Positions 55,910-63,338 of a stretch of 64,000 nucleotides of DNA are shown in pieces. The notes beneath the pieces are model-generated. The model did not search any database, was not told the DNA's origin, and was given only the letters and a program-made list of their open reading frames with translations. Source of the stretch: Mycobacterium sp. 1245805.9 (GTDB taxonomy: Bacteria > Actinomycetota > Actinomycetes > Mycobacteriales > Mycobacteriaceae). Each line of letters begins with the position of its first letter. The first letter of the stretch is position 1. The translations under genes were made by a program, and so were the position numbers. The stretch covers positions 1 through 64,000 of the forward strand of contig NZ_LZKR01000034.1 in the NCBI RefSeq assembly GCF_001672915.1, read 5' to 3'.

Positions 55910-56904
55910 GATCGCGTCTTGCAGCTCCAGAGCGGCGGCGGCCGCTCGAAGACCGAGAACGTGGCATCGCCCTCGCCGCGGGTCTTGATCAGCCGTCCTC
56001 CGCGCGACGTGACGACCTGTTCGACCAGCTCGTCGTGTCGCGCCAGCGCCACCCCCATGGCCGTGGCGTCCGCCTCCCAGGCGGCGGTTGACCCCTCGAT
56101 GTCGGTCAGCAGGAAGGTCACCGCGCGGGTTACTCCCGAAACATCCTGTGCACCAGGCATTTCCAGTGCGGTGTCCTGCGCGACGATCGCGGCCTCCAGC
56201 CGACGCAGCTCCGGTCCGGGGTCGACGCCCAGTTCATCTGCCAGCAGGGTCCGCGCCCGCTGGTAGGCGCCCAGGGCCTCGCCCTGCCTGCCGGCGCGGT
56301 AGAGGGCGAGCATCAGCTGGGCCCAGCGCCTTTCGCGCAGCGGCGCGTAGGCGACCGCCGCCTCGAGCTCGCCGATGATCTCGGCGGCGCGGCCCGTCGC
56401 GAGCAGCGCATCGGCCCGATCCTCCACCAGCGCGGCGTGGCCCTCGATCCACCGCGTCTTTTCCGACGTTCCCCGGCGGCCGTCGGGCAGTTCGGGGATG
56501 CCGCGCCAGAGCTCGAGCGCCTCCTCGAAGCGGGCTACCGCTTGGCCGGTGTCGACGGCGCCGGCGGCGTCGCGTCCCCGTCGCGCCGCCGACTTGTAGC
56601 GCGAGGCGTCGACCTCGCTGTCGGCCAGGGTCCACCCCGCGCCTTCGGTCAACACGAAGCCGTCGCCCAGGGTGCGGCGCAGCGAGGAGATATGGGTCTG
56701 CAGGGCCTTGGCGGCCGTGCGCGGGGGATCCTCGCCCCAGAGCAGCTCGACGAGCGTGTCGGCCGACACGACCGAACCGACGTGCAGGCCGAGCATGGTG
56801 AGGATCGCGCGGGGTTTGGCGCCCGGAATCGTGACCGGCGTGCCAGCACGCCGGACCTGGAGAGGTCCCAAAACCCCCAGTTCCACCTCTAGAAGAGTAG
56901 TCAC
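55807..56904 (-). CDS. BTAD (SARP-type) DNA-binding N-terminus and cyclase first half of the giant gene
   Basis: A 365-residue frame. Residues 1-95 are an OmpR-type winged helix (LGVLGPLQVRRAG, KPRAILTMLGLH, LQTHISSLRRTLG), and 100-250 are a BTAD helical domain ending ARTLLADELGVDPGPELRRLE. A class III cyclase start (TRAVTFLLTDIEGSTAAWE) reaches GEGDATFSVFER near residue 319, after which the frame loses similarity. Continuing one frame over (A-rich, then LELQDAIMHEP) joins exactly to the 5031-aa frame. So this is the 5' part of one gene split by a single-base change at about 55931-55950, or by an assembly error there. GTG 56904 is the likely start. Confidence 0.82.
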   Translation of the reverse strand: MTTLLEVELGVLGPLQVRRAGTPVTIPGAKPRAILTMLGLHVGSVVSADTLVELLWGEDPPRTAAKALQTHISSLRRTLGDGFVLTEGAGWTLADSEVDASRYKSAARRGRDAAGAVDTGQAVARFEEALELWRGIPELPDGRRGTSEKTRWIEGHAALVEDRADALLATGRAAEIIGELEAAVAYAPLRERRWAQLMLALYRAGRQGEALGAYQRARTLLADELGVDPGPELRRLEAAIVAQDTALEMPGAQDVSGVTRAVTFLLTDIEGSTAAWEADATAMGVALARHDELVEQVVTSRGGRLIKTRGEGDATFSVFERPPPLWSCKTRSCTSRGRYGNPCASAWHCTPGRPSCATAITSEGR

Positions 56905-57033
56905 GTCCGCAATCGTCGGTAAGACGATTCAACAAGCGGTCAAGATCGGGTAAAGGCTGGCTCACCTGGATCTTCTGCGGCCGCGAATCCGGTGGCCCAC
57001 GCCGATCAGGGTCGAACAGCAATCAACGGTCGG

Positions 57034-57780
57034 TCACACCTCGACGGCGGCGGCGATCTTGTTGACCACCTCGCCCGCTTGGTCGGTGGTGTCGAATCCG
57101 CACCAAAGCGTGTCGATGATGACGTTGTTCCGCACTCCCAACGCGCGTTGGCACGAGAAGCCGCGGCCGGTGTCGAGGGTCTGCACGAGGCTCAACGTGC
57201 TGTCGGTCGCTGTCAGCCCGCCGAACTTCCAGGCGACGGGGTTGTCGCCGGGTTGGGTGATGGTCAGCGGCCGGTTGGCGCACGCGGCCCACCGCGGTTT
57301 GGCCTGGCTGAAGAACTGCTGGGCCACGTCGGCGTCGCGGAACCTCACCACCGCCTGCAGCAGTGCGTGCTTGTTGTGGTCGGCTTTCGCGCGAGCGTTG
57401 TCGAGAAACTGTCCTTCCAGCGCGACCCAGCCGTTGTCTCGGTAGACGCTGGCTTCGACCGGCGAGTAGGCGTCGAGGCAATTCCGATCGGAAACCACGT
57501 CGTCGCTGTGCGACATCTCCGAGATGGGCCTGCGCAGCGCCATGCTGGTCGTCTGCCCGACGGCGTTGACGTCCCTGGCGCTCAACAACAGGTTCGCCAA
57601 GCGCGCGTTGAGGATTGGCGCCGGTTGCCAATGGCCCAGGTTCGGCGCCGCCACGGGTCGCCCGGTGGCGGACACCGTGCAGCCGGTCAGCATCAGGCAC
57701 AGACCCACCACTACGGCGAGAACGATGCGGTGGGCGTGCACGGCACCGACATCCGACGCCTTCACTGATGCTGCGGCCAT
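57034..57780 (-). CDS. Lipoprotein with PknH-type extracellular sensor domain
   Basis: A 248-residue lipoprotein with signal peptide and lipobox LTGC (C34), preceded by GGAGAA. The mature part has four conserved cysteines (NCLDAY, WAACAN, FSCQRA, LWCGF), as in the disulfide-bonded ectodomain of kinase PknH, and the NGWVALEGQFL strand and closing VVNKIAAAV helix of that family. Stand-alone lipoproteins of this fold are common in mycobacteria and may bind envelope ligands. A PknE/PknH-like kinase and an EmbR homologue lie 4-6 kb away. Confidence 0.85.
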   Translation of the reverse strand: MAAASVKASDVGAVHAHRIVLAVVVGLCLMLTGCTVSATGRPVAAPNLGHWQPAPILNARLANLLLSARDVNAVGQTTSMALRRPISEMSHSDDVVSDRNCLDAYSPVEASVYRDNGWVALEGQFLDNARAKADHNKHALLQAVVRFRDADVAQQFFSQAKPRWAACANRPLTITQPGDNPVAWKFGGLTATDSTLSLVQTLDTGRGFSCQRALGVRNNVIIDTLWCGFDTTDQAGEVVNKIAAAVEV

Positions 57781-57998
57781 TTGCTGTTCTCCTGCCCGGT
57801 CGTCTCCCCGCACAACACCGCAACTGCGATTTAAATTCACAGTCTGGTCGGGTGTCGCACCGTTTGCGCTCAACTATGAAGTTATGAACAGCAAAAGCGG
57901 TTGTGAAATGCCGGTTATGAGCTATCTATGCGTTTTCGCATGAACTCAGCGTGTCGCGCGCCTACTTACGGCCCGGATACACGATCGCCCGTCCCGTG

Positions 57999-58769
57999 TC
58001 AGCTCAGCATTGAAGCGAGTTCGATGCGGGCCACCGCGACCTTGTGTGGTCCGGCGTTGTCATGCACCACCTGGTCTTGGCCGAAGAAGAAGATCACCGC
58101 GTCGTCGGTGATCCCGAAGTTCTGGTAGGTCGTCTCGTCGAGATCGGCAGCGGGCGCGTCCAATTCGGCCCGGACGATCGGGTTGAGCAACTCCAGCGGT
58201 TTTGCACCGGGCTTGAACAACGTGTCGAACGTGATCGGGACGTGCTTGGCGAGGTCGAAGTTGAACGCCCGGAACGTGGTGTTCGGGTGGCCTTCGTGCG
58301 CGAAGCCGGTGTCGTTGTCAATCTTGAGCACCAGGCTCTGCGTGCGGGCGTCCGGCTTGCCCGAACGGTAGGTCTTCGCGGTGACGGCGTACTGATACGG
58401 CCGATTGCGACCGTCGTGTGGTCCGATCGTGGCAACCCAGTCGATGAACTCGTCGCGATCCCGCTTGAGGAATGCGGCCACGGCCGGCATCTCCGGGTAG
58501 TCGATGGGAAAGCTCATCTCGATCTTGTAGGTGGGGGTGGCGCTTCGGACCTGGCAAATCCCGTTGGGGCCAATGGTTCCGCCGAGATCGGTGCACGCCG
58601 ATTGTCCCTGCGCCGCAGTCGATGTGGTGGCCGTCGCAGCCGGGGCCGTCGTGGATCGGGCCATCGCGGATGGGGCCGTCGCTGTGCCGCTGGTCGTCGA
58701 GCAGCCGGCCAGCGAGAGTGCCGCCGTGGCGAGCCCAATCGTCAGGGCTCGGGTGATCGCTTTCTTCAT
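57999..58769 (-). CDS. MPT64-family lipoprotein
   Basis: A 256-residue protein. The lipobox LAGC gives a lipidated C23. A Thr/Ala-rich tether follows, then the MPT64 fold: SFPIDYPEMPAVAAFLKRDR, VTAKTYRSGKPDARTQSLVL, HVPITFDTLFKPG and YQNFGITDDAVIFFF align with secreted antigen MPT64. MPT64 itself has a cleaved signal and no lipid anchor, so this is a membrane-held paralogue. A triple 11-bp direct repeat begins 22 bp upstream of the start codon. The function of the fold is unsettled. Confidence 0.9.
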   Translation of the reverse strand: MKKAITRALTIGLATAALSLAGCSTTSGTATAPSAMARSTTAPAATATTSTAAQGQSACTDLGGTIGPNGICQVRSATPTYKIEMSFPIDYPEMPAVAAFLKRDRDEFIDWVATIGPHDGRNRPYQYAVTAKTYRSGKPDARTQSLVLKIDNDTGFAHEGHPNTTFRAFNFDLAKHVPITFDTLFKPGAKPLELLNPIVRAELDAPAADLDETTYQNFGITDDAVIFFFGQDQVVHDNAGPHKVAVARIELASMLS

Positions 58770-58791
58770 ACGTAAAGGGTGCGGGGGAGGC

Positions 58792-58820
58792 CTTGCGCGA
58801 TTCTTGCGTGAGCCTTGCGT
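58792..58820 (-). promoter_or_regulatory. SARP-type triple direct repeat (11-bp period)
   Basis: CTTGCG occurs at 58792, 58803 and 58814, exactly 11 bp apart. On the minus strand these read CGCAAG boxes upstream of the MPT64-like gene. Heptamer direct repeats at 11-bp pitch are the known binding arrangement of SARP/BTAD winged-helix activators. The same triple repeat is found at 61737. The regulator is inferred. Confidence 0.7.
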
Positions 58821-58838
58821 GGATGCGACGCGCGCCCG

Positions 58839-59501
58839 TCAACCGGTGGCGCGAACTCCGTCCCGCTTCATGGTCAAGTCGCCGCAGCTGATGGTTGCCG
58901 CCGAGGTCCATGCCGGGTCCTGAAGCGACGTTGCGGTGACGGTGTCCGAGCGGCCGATCGTCGCCGCGGTGCCATTCAGGTCAATTTCGGTGCGGCGCAC
59001 CGTCAACAGGGGTGTGCCGTGTATGTCTCGATCCTGTAGCAATCCGACCAGGCGACGGCCGTCGCCGAGATCGCTACAGCCGATGCCGTCGCCATTGCCC
59101 CTCCGGTGACCAAGGTCGAATCGGAAGCTTGCGCCTTGCGGATCGGCAACCGGGGTGATGGTGCAGCCAGACACCGCATAAAGGATCGCCTCCCGGCCCG
59201 CGTCGACGATGATCTGGTGATTGCCGTCCTGTTGGGCGTCGATCAGCAACGCGGAGCGCTGAAGCGGGCTGGGGCTGGTTATCTCCGCCTCCCCGTAGCC
59301 CTGGGCGGTCGTGATGCCGACGACCATGTCGGTGATCCACAGCGTGGCCGGCTGGCCGTAGACGTCGCTGACGTCCTTGCTCGCCGCGCCGGGCGGTGGC
59401 CCGCCCGGCCCACACCCCGCGTCGGCGATTGCGGGCGGCGCGATGAGAACACCGAACGACGCCATCGCGACGGCGAGGAGAAGCGACAGCTTCGGCTTCA
59501 T
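58839..59501 (-). CDS. Small secreted protein of unknown function
   Basis: A 220-residue protein with a cleavable signal peptide (residues 1-27, ending PPAIADA). The mature part is beta-rich with cysteines in DAGCGPGG, SGCTIT, IGCSDLG and ISCGDL, probably two disulfides. No family was recognised. Its start overlaps the NHL-lipoprotein stop (ATGA), so it is translationally coupled to that gene in the leftward operon. Confidence 0.78.
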   Translation of the reverse strand: MKPKLSLLLAVAMASFGVLIAPPAIADAGCGPGGPPPGAASKDVSDVYGQPATLWITDMVVGITTAQGYGEAEITSPSPLQRSALLIDAQQDGNHQIIVDAGREAILYAVSGCTITPVADPQGASFRFDLGHRRGNGDGIGCSDLGDGRRLVGLLQDRDIHGTPLLTVRRTEIDLNGTAATIGRSDTVTATSLQDPAWTSAATISCGDLTMKRDGVRATG

Positions 59502-60466
59502 TTCTGGTCTCCTGGATTTAGTTTGACCACGTTGTGGTTGCCGATGTCGGCTACGTAGACGCTGCCCGCGGCGTCCACCGCGACCGTTACTGGCTTATTG
59601 AGGCCGCTGAACGGCAGCACGATCGGCTTGTCCGCCCCGGCCGCCAATTTGAGCACCTGCTTCCGCTCGGCGTCGACGACGTACACGCCTCCGGCGGAGT
59701 CCACCGCCATGCCTCCGACACCGCCAAGGTCGAGCGGCAGCACCGTTTGGGTGTCCGTGCCAGCCGCCAGCTTCAGCACTTGCTTGAACTCGCCCGCGTA
59801 CACATTTCCGGCGACGTCCACCGCCATTCCGCCGAGGCCGAGGATGTGTGTGAAAGGCAACACCGTCGGGGTGTGCGACCCCGCCTCGGCCTTCACCACG
59901 TTGACACGCCGGCAGCACCCGCCGTCGGGGTACACCCCGCCTCCATCGGTGCCGTAGGCGCCGCCGGCGGAATCCACCGCGAGAACTTCGCTGCGCAAGC
60001 CGAGATCGGGCAGTGGCAGCACGGTCTGAGGGCTCGACCCCGCCGCCAGCTTCACCAACTGCTCGTGTCCCGCGTCGATGACCCACACGCCGCCCGCGGC
60101 GTCCGCAACCAGGTCGGCGTTAACGAACTGCGGCAACACCGTTTGGGTGTTCGACCCTGCCGGCAGCTTGATCAGGCGGGTGGTCACGGAGGGCAGCCCC
60201 GCTTCGCCCTTGGAGTGATGAAGGTCGGTTACGTACACGTTGCCCGCGGTGTCCACCGCCAGATCGTGCGGACTTTCGAGGCCGGTGAACGGCAGCACGG
60301 TCTGTCGGGGCGCCGGCGTCGGGGCCGCCGGACCACTCGGCGAGATGGTTGACGTCGCGTTGGGGGTGCTCACTGAGCATGCGGCGCCGAACGCTGTGGT
60401 CGCGATGGTCAGCGCCGTTATCAGCAGACGCTTTCCAAGCCGTTGGTGGCGTGCGGTGTTGGTCAT
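59498..60466 (-). CDS. NHL beta-propeller lipoprotein (PknD sensor-like)
   Basis: A 322-residue lipoprotein (lipobox FGAAC near residue 29) carrying repeats of the form TVLPF...GLAVD..GNVYV.D....QVLKLAAG, the same NHL repeat that builds the six-bladed extracellular propeller of kinase PknD. Here the propeller is detached from any kinase. ATG 60466 is chosen because it starts the signal peptide and follows GAGGGTGACC. It sits between two other exported genes with 14 bp and -4 bp spacing. It probably binds an extracellular ligand or anchors in the envelope. Confidence 0.9.
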   Translation of the reverse strand: MTNTARHQRLGKRLLITALTIATTAFGAACSVSTPNATSTISPSGPAAPTPAPRQTVLPFTGLESPHDLAVDTAGNVYVTDLHHSKGEAGLPSVTTRLIKLPAGSNTQTVLPQFVNADLVADAAGGVWVIDAGHEQLVKLAAGSSPQTVLPLPDLGLRSEVLAVDSAGGAYGTDGGGVYPDGGCCRRVNVVKAEAGSHTPTVLPFTHILGLGGMAVDVAGNVYAGEFKQVLKLAAGTDTQTVLPLDLGGVGGMAVDSAGGVYVVDAERKQVLKLAAGADKPIVLPFSGLNKPVTVAVDAAGSVYVADIGNHNVVKLNPGDQK

Positions 60467-60480
60467 GTCGGTCACCCTCT

Positions 60481-61671
60481 CTACCGCTGGCCCGGGTAGG
60501 GCACCGCATGGATGACACCACCGCCGTTGACCGGAGGCCCGAGCAACACCGTAGAGGTGCCTGCGGCGGGGTTGAAGTCGATCAGTGCCTGACCGCCCCC
60601 GCAGCCGGCCCTGGCTTTGAGCTCGAGGTGGCCGTCGTTGACGCCGAGCACGGCGACGCTGTCGCTTTTCGCCTCGGGCACCGAGACCTTCGATGTCGTG
60701 CCGTCGTCGTTGACCTTGGCGAGGAAGATGACGCCGCACGCCCCGGTTGCCTGGACGTACCTGCCGGCGGGGACCTGCCACGCGTTCAAGTCGCCGTAGT
60801 CGGGACGGTGCTGCCCGTTGTTCGGTGCGGTGAGCGCGGTCGGTGTCCCACCGTCGATGGGCACTAGCCACAGCTGCGATCCGGCGGAGCCACCGCAGCG
60901 CGTGACGGCGATCGTCGAGTCGGCGTCCCAAAAGCGCGTTGGTGTGCAGTTCGACGCGCCGGCGATCGGCAGCGCCTTGCCGGCCGCGCCGTCGTTGCCC
61001 ATGAGAGCCAGGCCGGAGGCCGTGCCGAGCACCAGCTGCGTGCCGTCCGGTGTGGACAGATACCCGTCGAAGTCCTGCCCCACCGGATACGTCATCTGAT
61101 GGTTGCCGGCGAGGTCGACTCGTTCGAGCGACCCGGGCTTCGACTCTTTCCACTTGTAGAGCAGCACCGCCTTGCCGTCGGGGAGCGTGTAGCGCGGGTT
61201 GACGCCGATGCGGTCGACGGTGAACGTGGTCTTCGCGCCGCTGCGCACGTCGACCTCGGTGACGACCGTCCGGTCAGTCTCCTCCGTGGCGAACAGGGCG
61301 CGCGTCCCGTCGCCCGACCAGTCGAACAGCTTCGGGCTTTGCCCCTTGCCCGGCGCCGGGAAGGTGGTGATCGGGTAGCGGCCACCGGCGGGGTCGACCA
61401 GGTACAGCGTCGTCGTTGCCGTCTCCCAGGTCGGTGTGCCCGGCGGCGGCGTTTCGCCGGGATGCAAGCCCGGAACCGGGCTCCACATGGCGAGCATCCA
61501 GCCGGGACCGACCTGCGACCAGGGGACGGTTGCGAGCGGGGCCTCGACGCCGTGGGCCGCCATCGGCTGAGAGTTTTCGGGTTCGGCGTGCGAGGCCGGT
61601 GCCAGGGTGATCGAGGCGGCGGCCGTGGCCATTGCCATCAGCGCCAACATCGTGCGAGACATGGTGGTCAT
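60481..61671 (-). CDS. Secreted TolB/WD40-like beta-propeller protein
   Basis: A 396-residue protein with a signal peptide (residues 1-30, ending PASHAEP). It has TolB-like blades: LFDWSGDGTRALFATEE, RYTLPDGKAVLLYKW, YLSTPDGTQLVLGTASG and SQLWLVPIDGGTPTAL. The ATG at 61671 follows an AGGAG site; M at 61662 is an alternative. It is the first gene of the leftward exported-protein operon and has a triple 11-bp direct repeat 66 bp upstream. The biochemical role is unknown. Confidence 0.85.
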   Translation of the reverse strand: MTTMSRTMLALMAMATAAASITLAPASHAEPENSQPMAAHGVEAPLATVPWSQVGPGWMLAMWSPVPGLHPGETPPPGTPTWETATTTLYLVDPAGGRYPITTFPAPGKGQSPKLFDWSGDGTRALFATEETDRTVVTEVDVRSGAKTTFTVDRIGVNPRYTLPDGKAVLLYKWKESKPGSLERVDLAGNHQMTYPVGQDFDGYLSTPDGTQLVLGTASGLALMGNDGAAGKALPIAGASNCTPTRFWDADSTIAVTRCGGSAGSQLWLVPIDGGTPTALTAPNNGQHRPDYGDLNAWQVPAGRYVQATGACGVIFLAKVNDDGTTSKVSVPEAKSDSVAVLGVNDGHLELKARAGCGGGQALIDFNPAAGTSTVLLGPPVNGGGVIHAVPYPGQR

Positions 61672-61736
61672 ATCGGGCTCCTGAAGAACGTGTCCGGGTC
61701 TTTGCTGCCCGGTCACGTAGAGGCTCCGGCGCTGTC

Positions 61737-61765
61737 CTTGCGCGTTTCTTGCGCCAACCTTGTGT
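61737..61765. promoter_or_regulatory. Second SARP-type triple direct repeat
   Basis: CTTGCG at 61737 and 61748 and CTTGTG at 61759 are exactly 11 bp apart, matching the set at 58792. It lies in the 190-bp divergent gap between the TolB-like operon and the kinase gene, so it could serve either direction. In both copies, read on the minus strand, the last box is followed after 15 bp by T(T/C)TACGT, which argues for a shared promoter architecture. Confidence 0.7.
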
Positions 61766-61861
61766 GGGGTGACGACCCGCCCGGGATGGCTCTCGCAGCA
61801 AAGAGCTGCATCGCCCGGCCGCCTCAGGAGATACTGCCTCCGTACCCGAGGAATCGAGGCG

Positions 61862-63274
61862 GTGGTGGTGGACTCGCGCGTCGGTATGACGTTCGGCAAT
61901 TACAACCTCACGCGTCTGCTCGGCAAGGGCGGCGGCGGGGTGGTGTACGAGGCGTACGACACCCGCAAAGGCCGGACTGTCGCGCTGAAGATCCTCGCCG
62001 ACGAGCTCTCGACCAACGACACGTTTCGGGCCAGGTTCCAGCGCGAGTCCCAGGCGGCGGCAATGCTGCAGGAGCCGCACGTCATCCCGATCCACGACTG
62101 GGGCGAGATCGACGGCAGCCTCTACATCGACATGCGCCTGGTGCAGGGGCAGACGCTGCTCGATCTGATCGCGCAGGGCCCCCTTACGCCCGCACGCGCG
62201 GTGTCGATCATCGGTCAGGTCGCCGCCGCTCTGGACGCGGCGCACGCCGAGGGATTGATTCATCGCGACGTCAAGCCGCAGAACATCATCGTCACCCCGG
62301 CCGATTTCGTGTATCTCGTCGATTTCGGCATCGCCCAGACCAAGGGCGACCCCCGGCTGACGACCGCCGGGACACAGATCGGCACCTTGAATTACATGGC
62401 GCCCGAACGGTTTAACGACAGGGCGACGACGCCCGCCGTGGATGTCTACTCCCTGGCGTGCGTGTTATACGAGGCGCTGACCGGCGACGCCCCGTTTGCG
62501 GGCGACAGCCTCGAGCACCTGGTGGCGGGCCACCTCGTGTTGCCGCCCCCGCGACCGAGCATGGTGAATCGGCGCGTTCCCGCGGCGCTCGACGAAGTCG
62601 TCGCGCGCGGCATGGCCAAAGACCCCGACGAGCGGTACGGAACGGCGGGTGCCCTCGCCCGCGCGGCGCAGCGCGCGTTGGGCAGCTCATCGTCCGAAAT
62701 GGACGGCACCCGGCCGTTTACGACCGTGGGCTTGGCGTCAAGCGGCCCGACGGACGAGATCGTCACCGGGGAACTCCCGAAGCGCCAGTCGCGCGAAGAC
62801 AAGCGGAGATGGCTGCTGCCGACCGTGATTGGGGTCTCGGCCGCCCTGATTCTCGCGGGCATCGGTGTGGTCATCGTGCTCGTCGCCCACTGGCCGAGCG
62901 GGCAGCCGCCGACCCCGCCACCGCGCGCCGCAGTGCCCCCGCTGATCACCGGTCCGGACCTGAGCGTCCTGCATCAGTCCTGCGACCAAGGCTTCTCCCT
63001 GCCGACGGCGACGGGGTTCGGCACCCACGCCGGACGCGGGACTCCGGAAACGTCATGCCTTTTCGCCAACAGCGTCCTGACGTCCTACTGGGCTGAATAC
63101 GGCGACGCCAGCCCGCTGCCTCGGGCCGTGTCGGCGCCGGGCGCCGTCGACTGCAAGACCGTGCCCGGCGCGCTGTGCAATGGCTCGAACTTCCTCATGC
63201 ACTGCCAGCAGCACCCGGGTGACAGCTGGATTACCTGCGTCGGGGGCAGCGGCGCCCGCGTGTACCTCTGGTGA
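61862..63274 (+). CDS. Transmembrane serine/threonine protein kinase (PknE/PknH-like)
   Basis: About 470 residues. The kinase domain has a glycine loop GKGGGGVVYEA, Lys43 in VALKIL, catalytic D136 in HRDVKPQN, D154 in DFGIA and an activation loop with TAGTQIGTLNYMAPE. One membrane helix at about 316-343 (LLPTVIGVSAALILAGIGVV) is followed by a Pro-rich linker and a small cysteine-rich extracellular domain unlike the thioredoxin-like end of PknE. Start is one of three consecutive GTG codons (61862-61868), with ATG 61886 as alternative. The adjacent EmbR-type gene mirrors the pknH-embR pair of M. tuberculosis. Confidence 0.93.
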   Translation: MVVDSRVGMTFGNYNLTRLLGKGGGGVVYEAYDTRKGRTVALKILADELSTNDTFRARFQRESQAAAMLQEPHVIPIHDWGEIDGSLYIDMRLVQGQTLLDLIAQGPLTPARAVSIIGQVAAALDAAHAEGLIHRDVKPQNIIVTPADFVYLVDFGIAQTKGDPRLTTAGTQIGTLNYMAPERFNDRATTPAVDVYSLACVLYEALTGDAPFAGDSLEHLVAGHLVLPPPRPSMVNRRVPAALDEVVARGMAKDPDERYGTAGALARAAQRALGSSSSEMDGTRPFTTVGLASSGPTDEIVTGELPKRQSREDKRRWLLPTVIGVSAALILAGIGVVIVLVAHWPSGQPPTPPPRAAVPPLITGPDLSVLHQSCDQGFSLPTATGFGTHAGRGTPETSCLFANSVLTSYWAEYGDASPLPRAVSAPGAVDCKTVPGALCNGSNFLMHCQQHPGDSWITCVGGSGARVYLW

Positions 63275-63338
63275 CGGCGGGGTCCGGCACGCCAGAATGG
63301 GTTTGACGCACCGCCGAGCCGAAGGGATTGCTACCGCG

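Noticed and set aside
56905..56960. CAAGCGG/TCAAGATCGG/GTAAAGG upstream of the giant gene as another SARP site
   Set aside because: The repeats are poorly matched and the spacing is 10 rather than 11 bp, so autoregulation by this site is not supported.
57928..57941. ATGCG-TTTT-CGCAT hairpin as a terminator
   Set aside because: A 5-bp stem with a T-only loop and no T-run after it is too weak to call.
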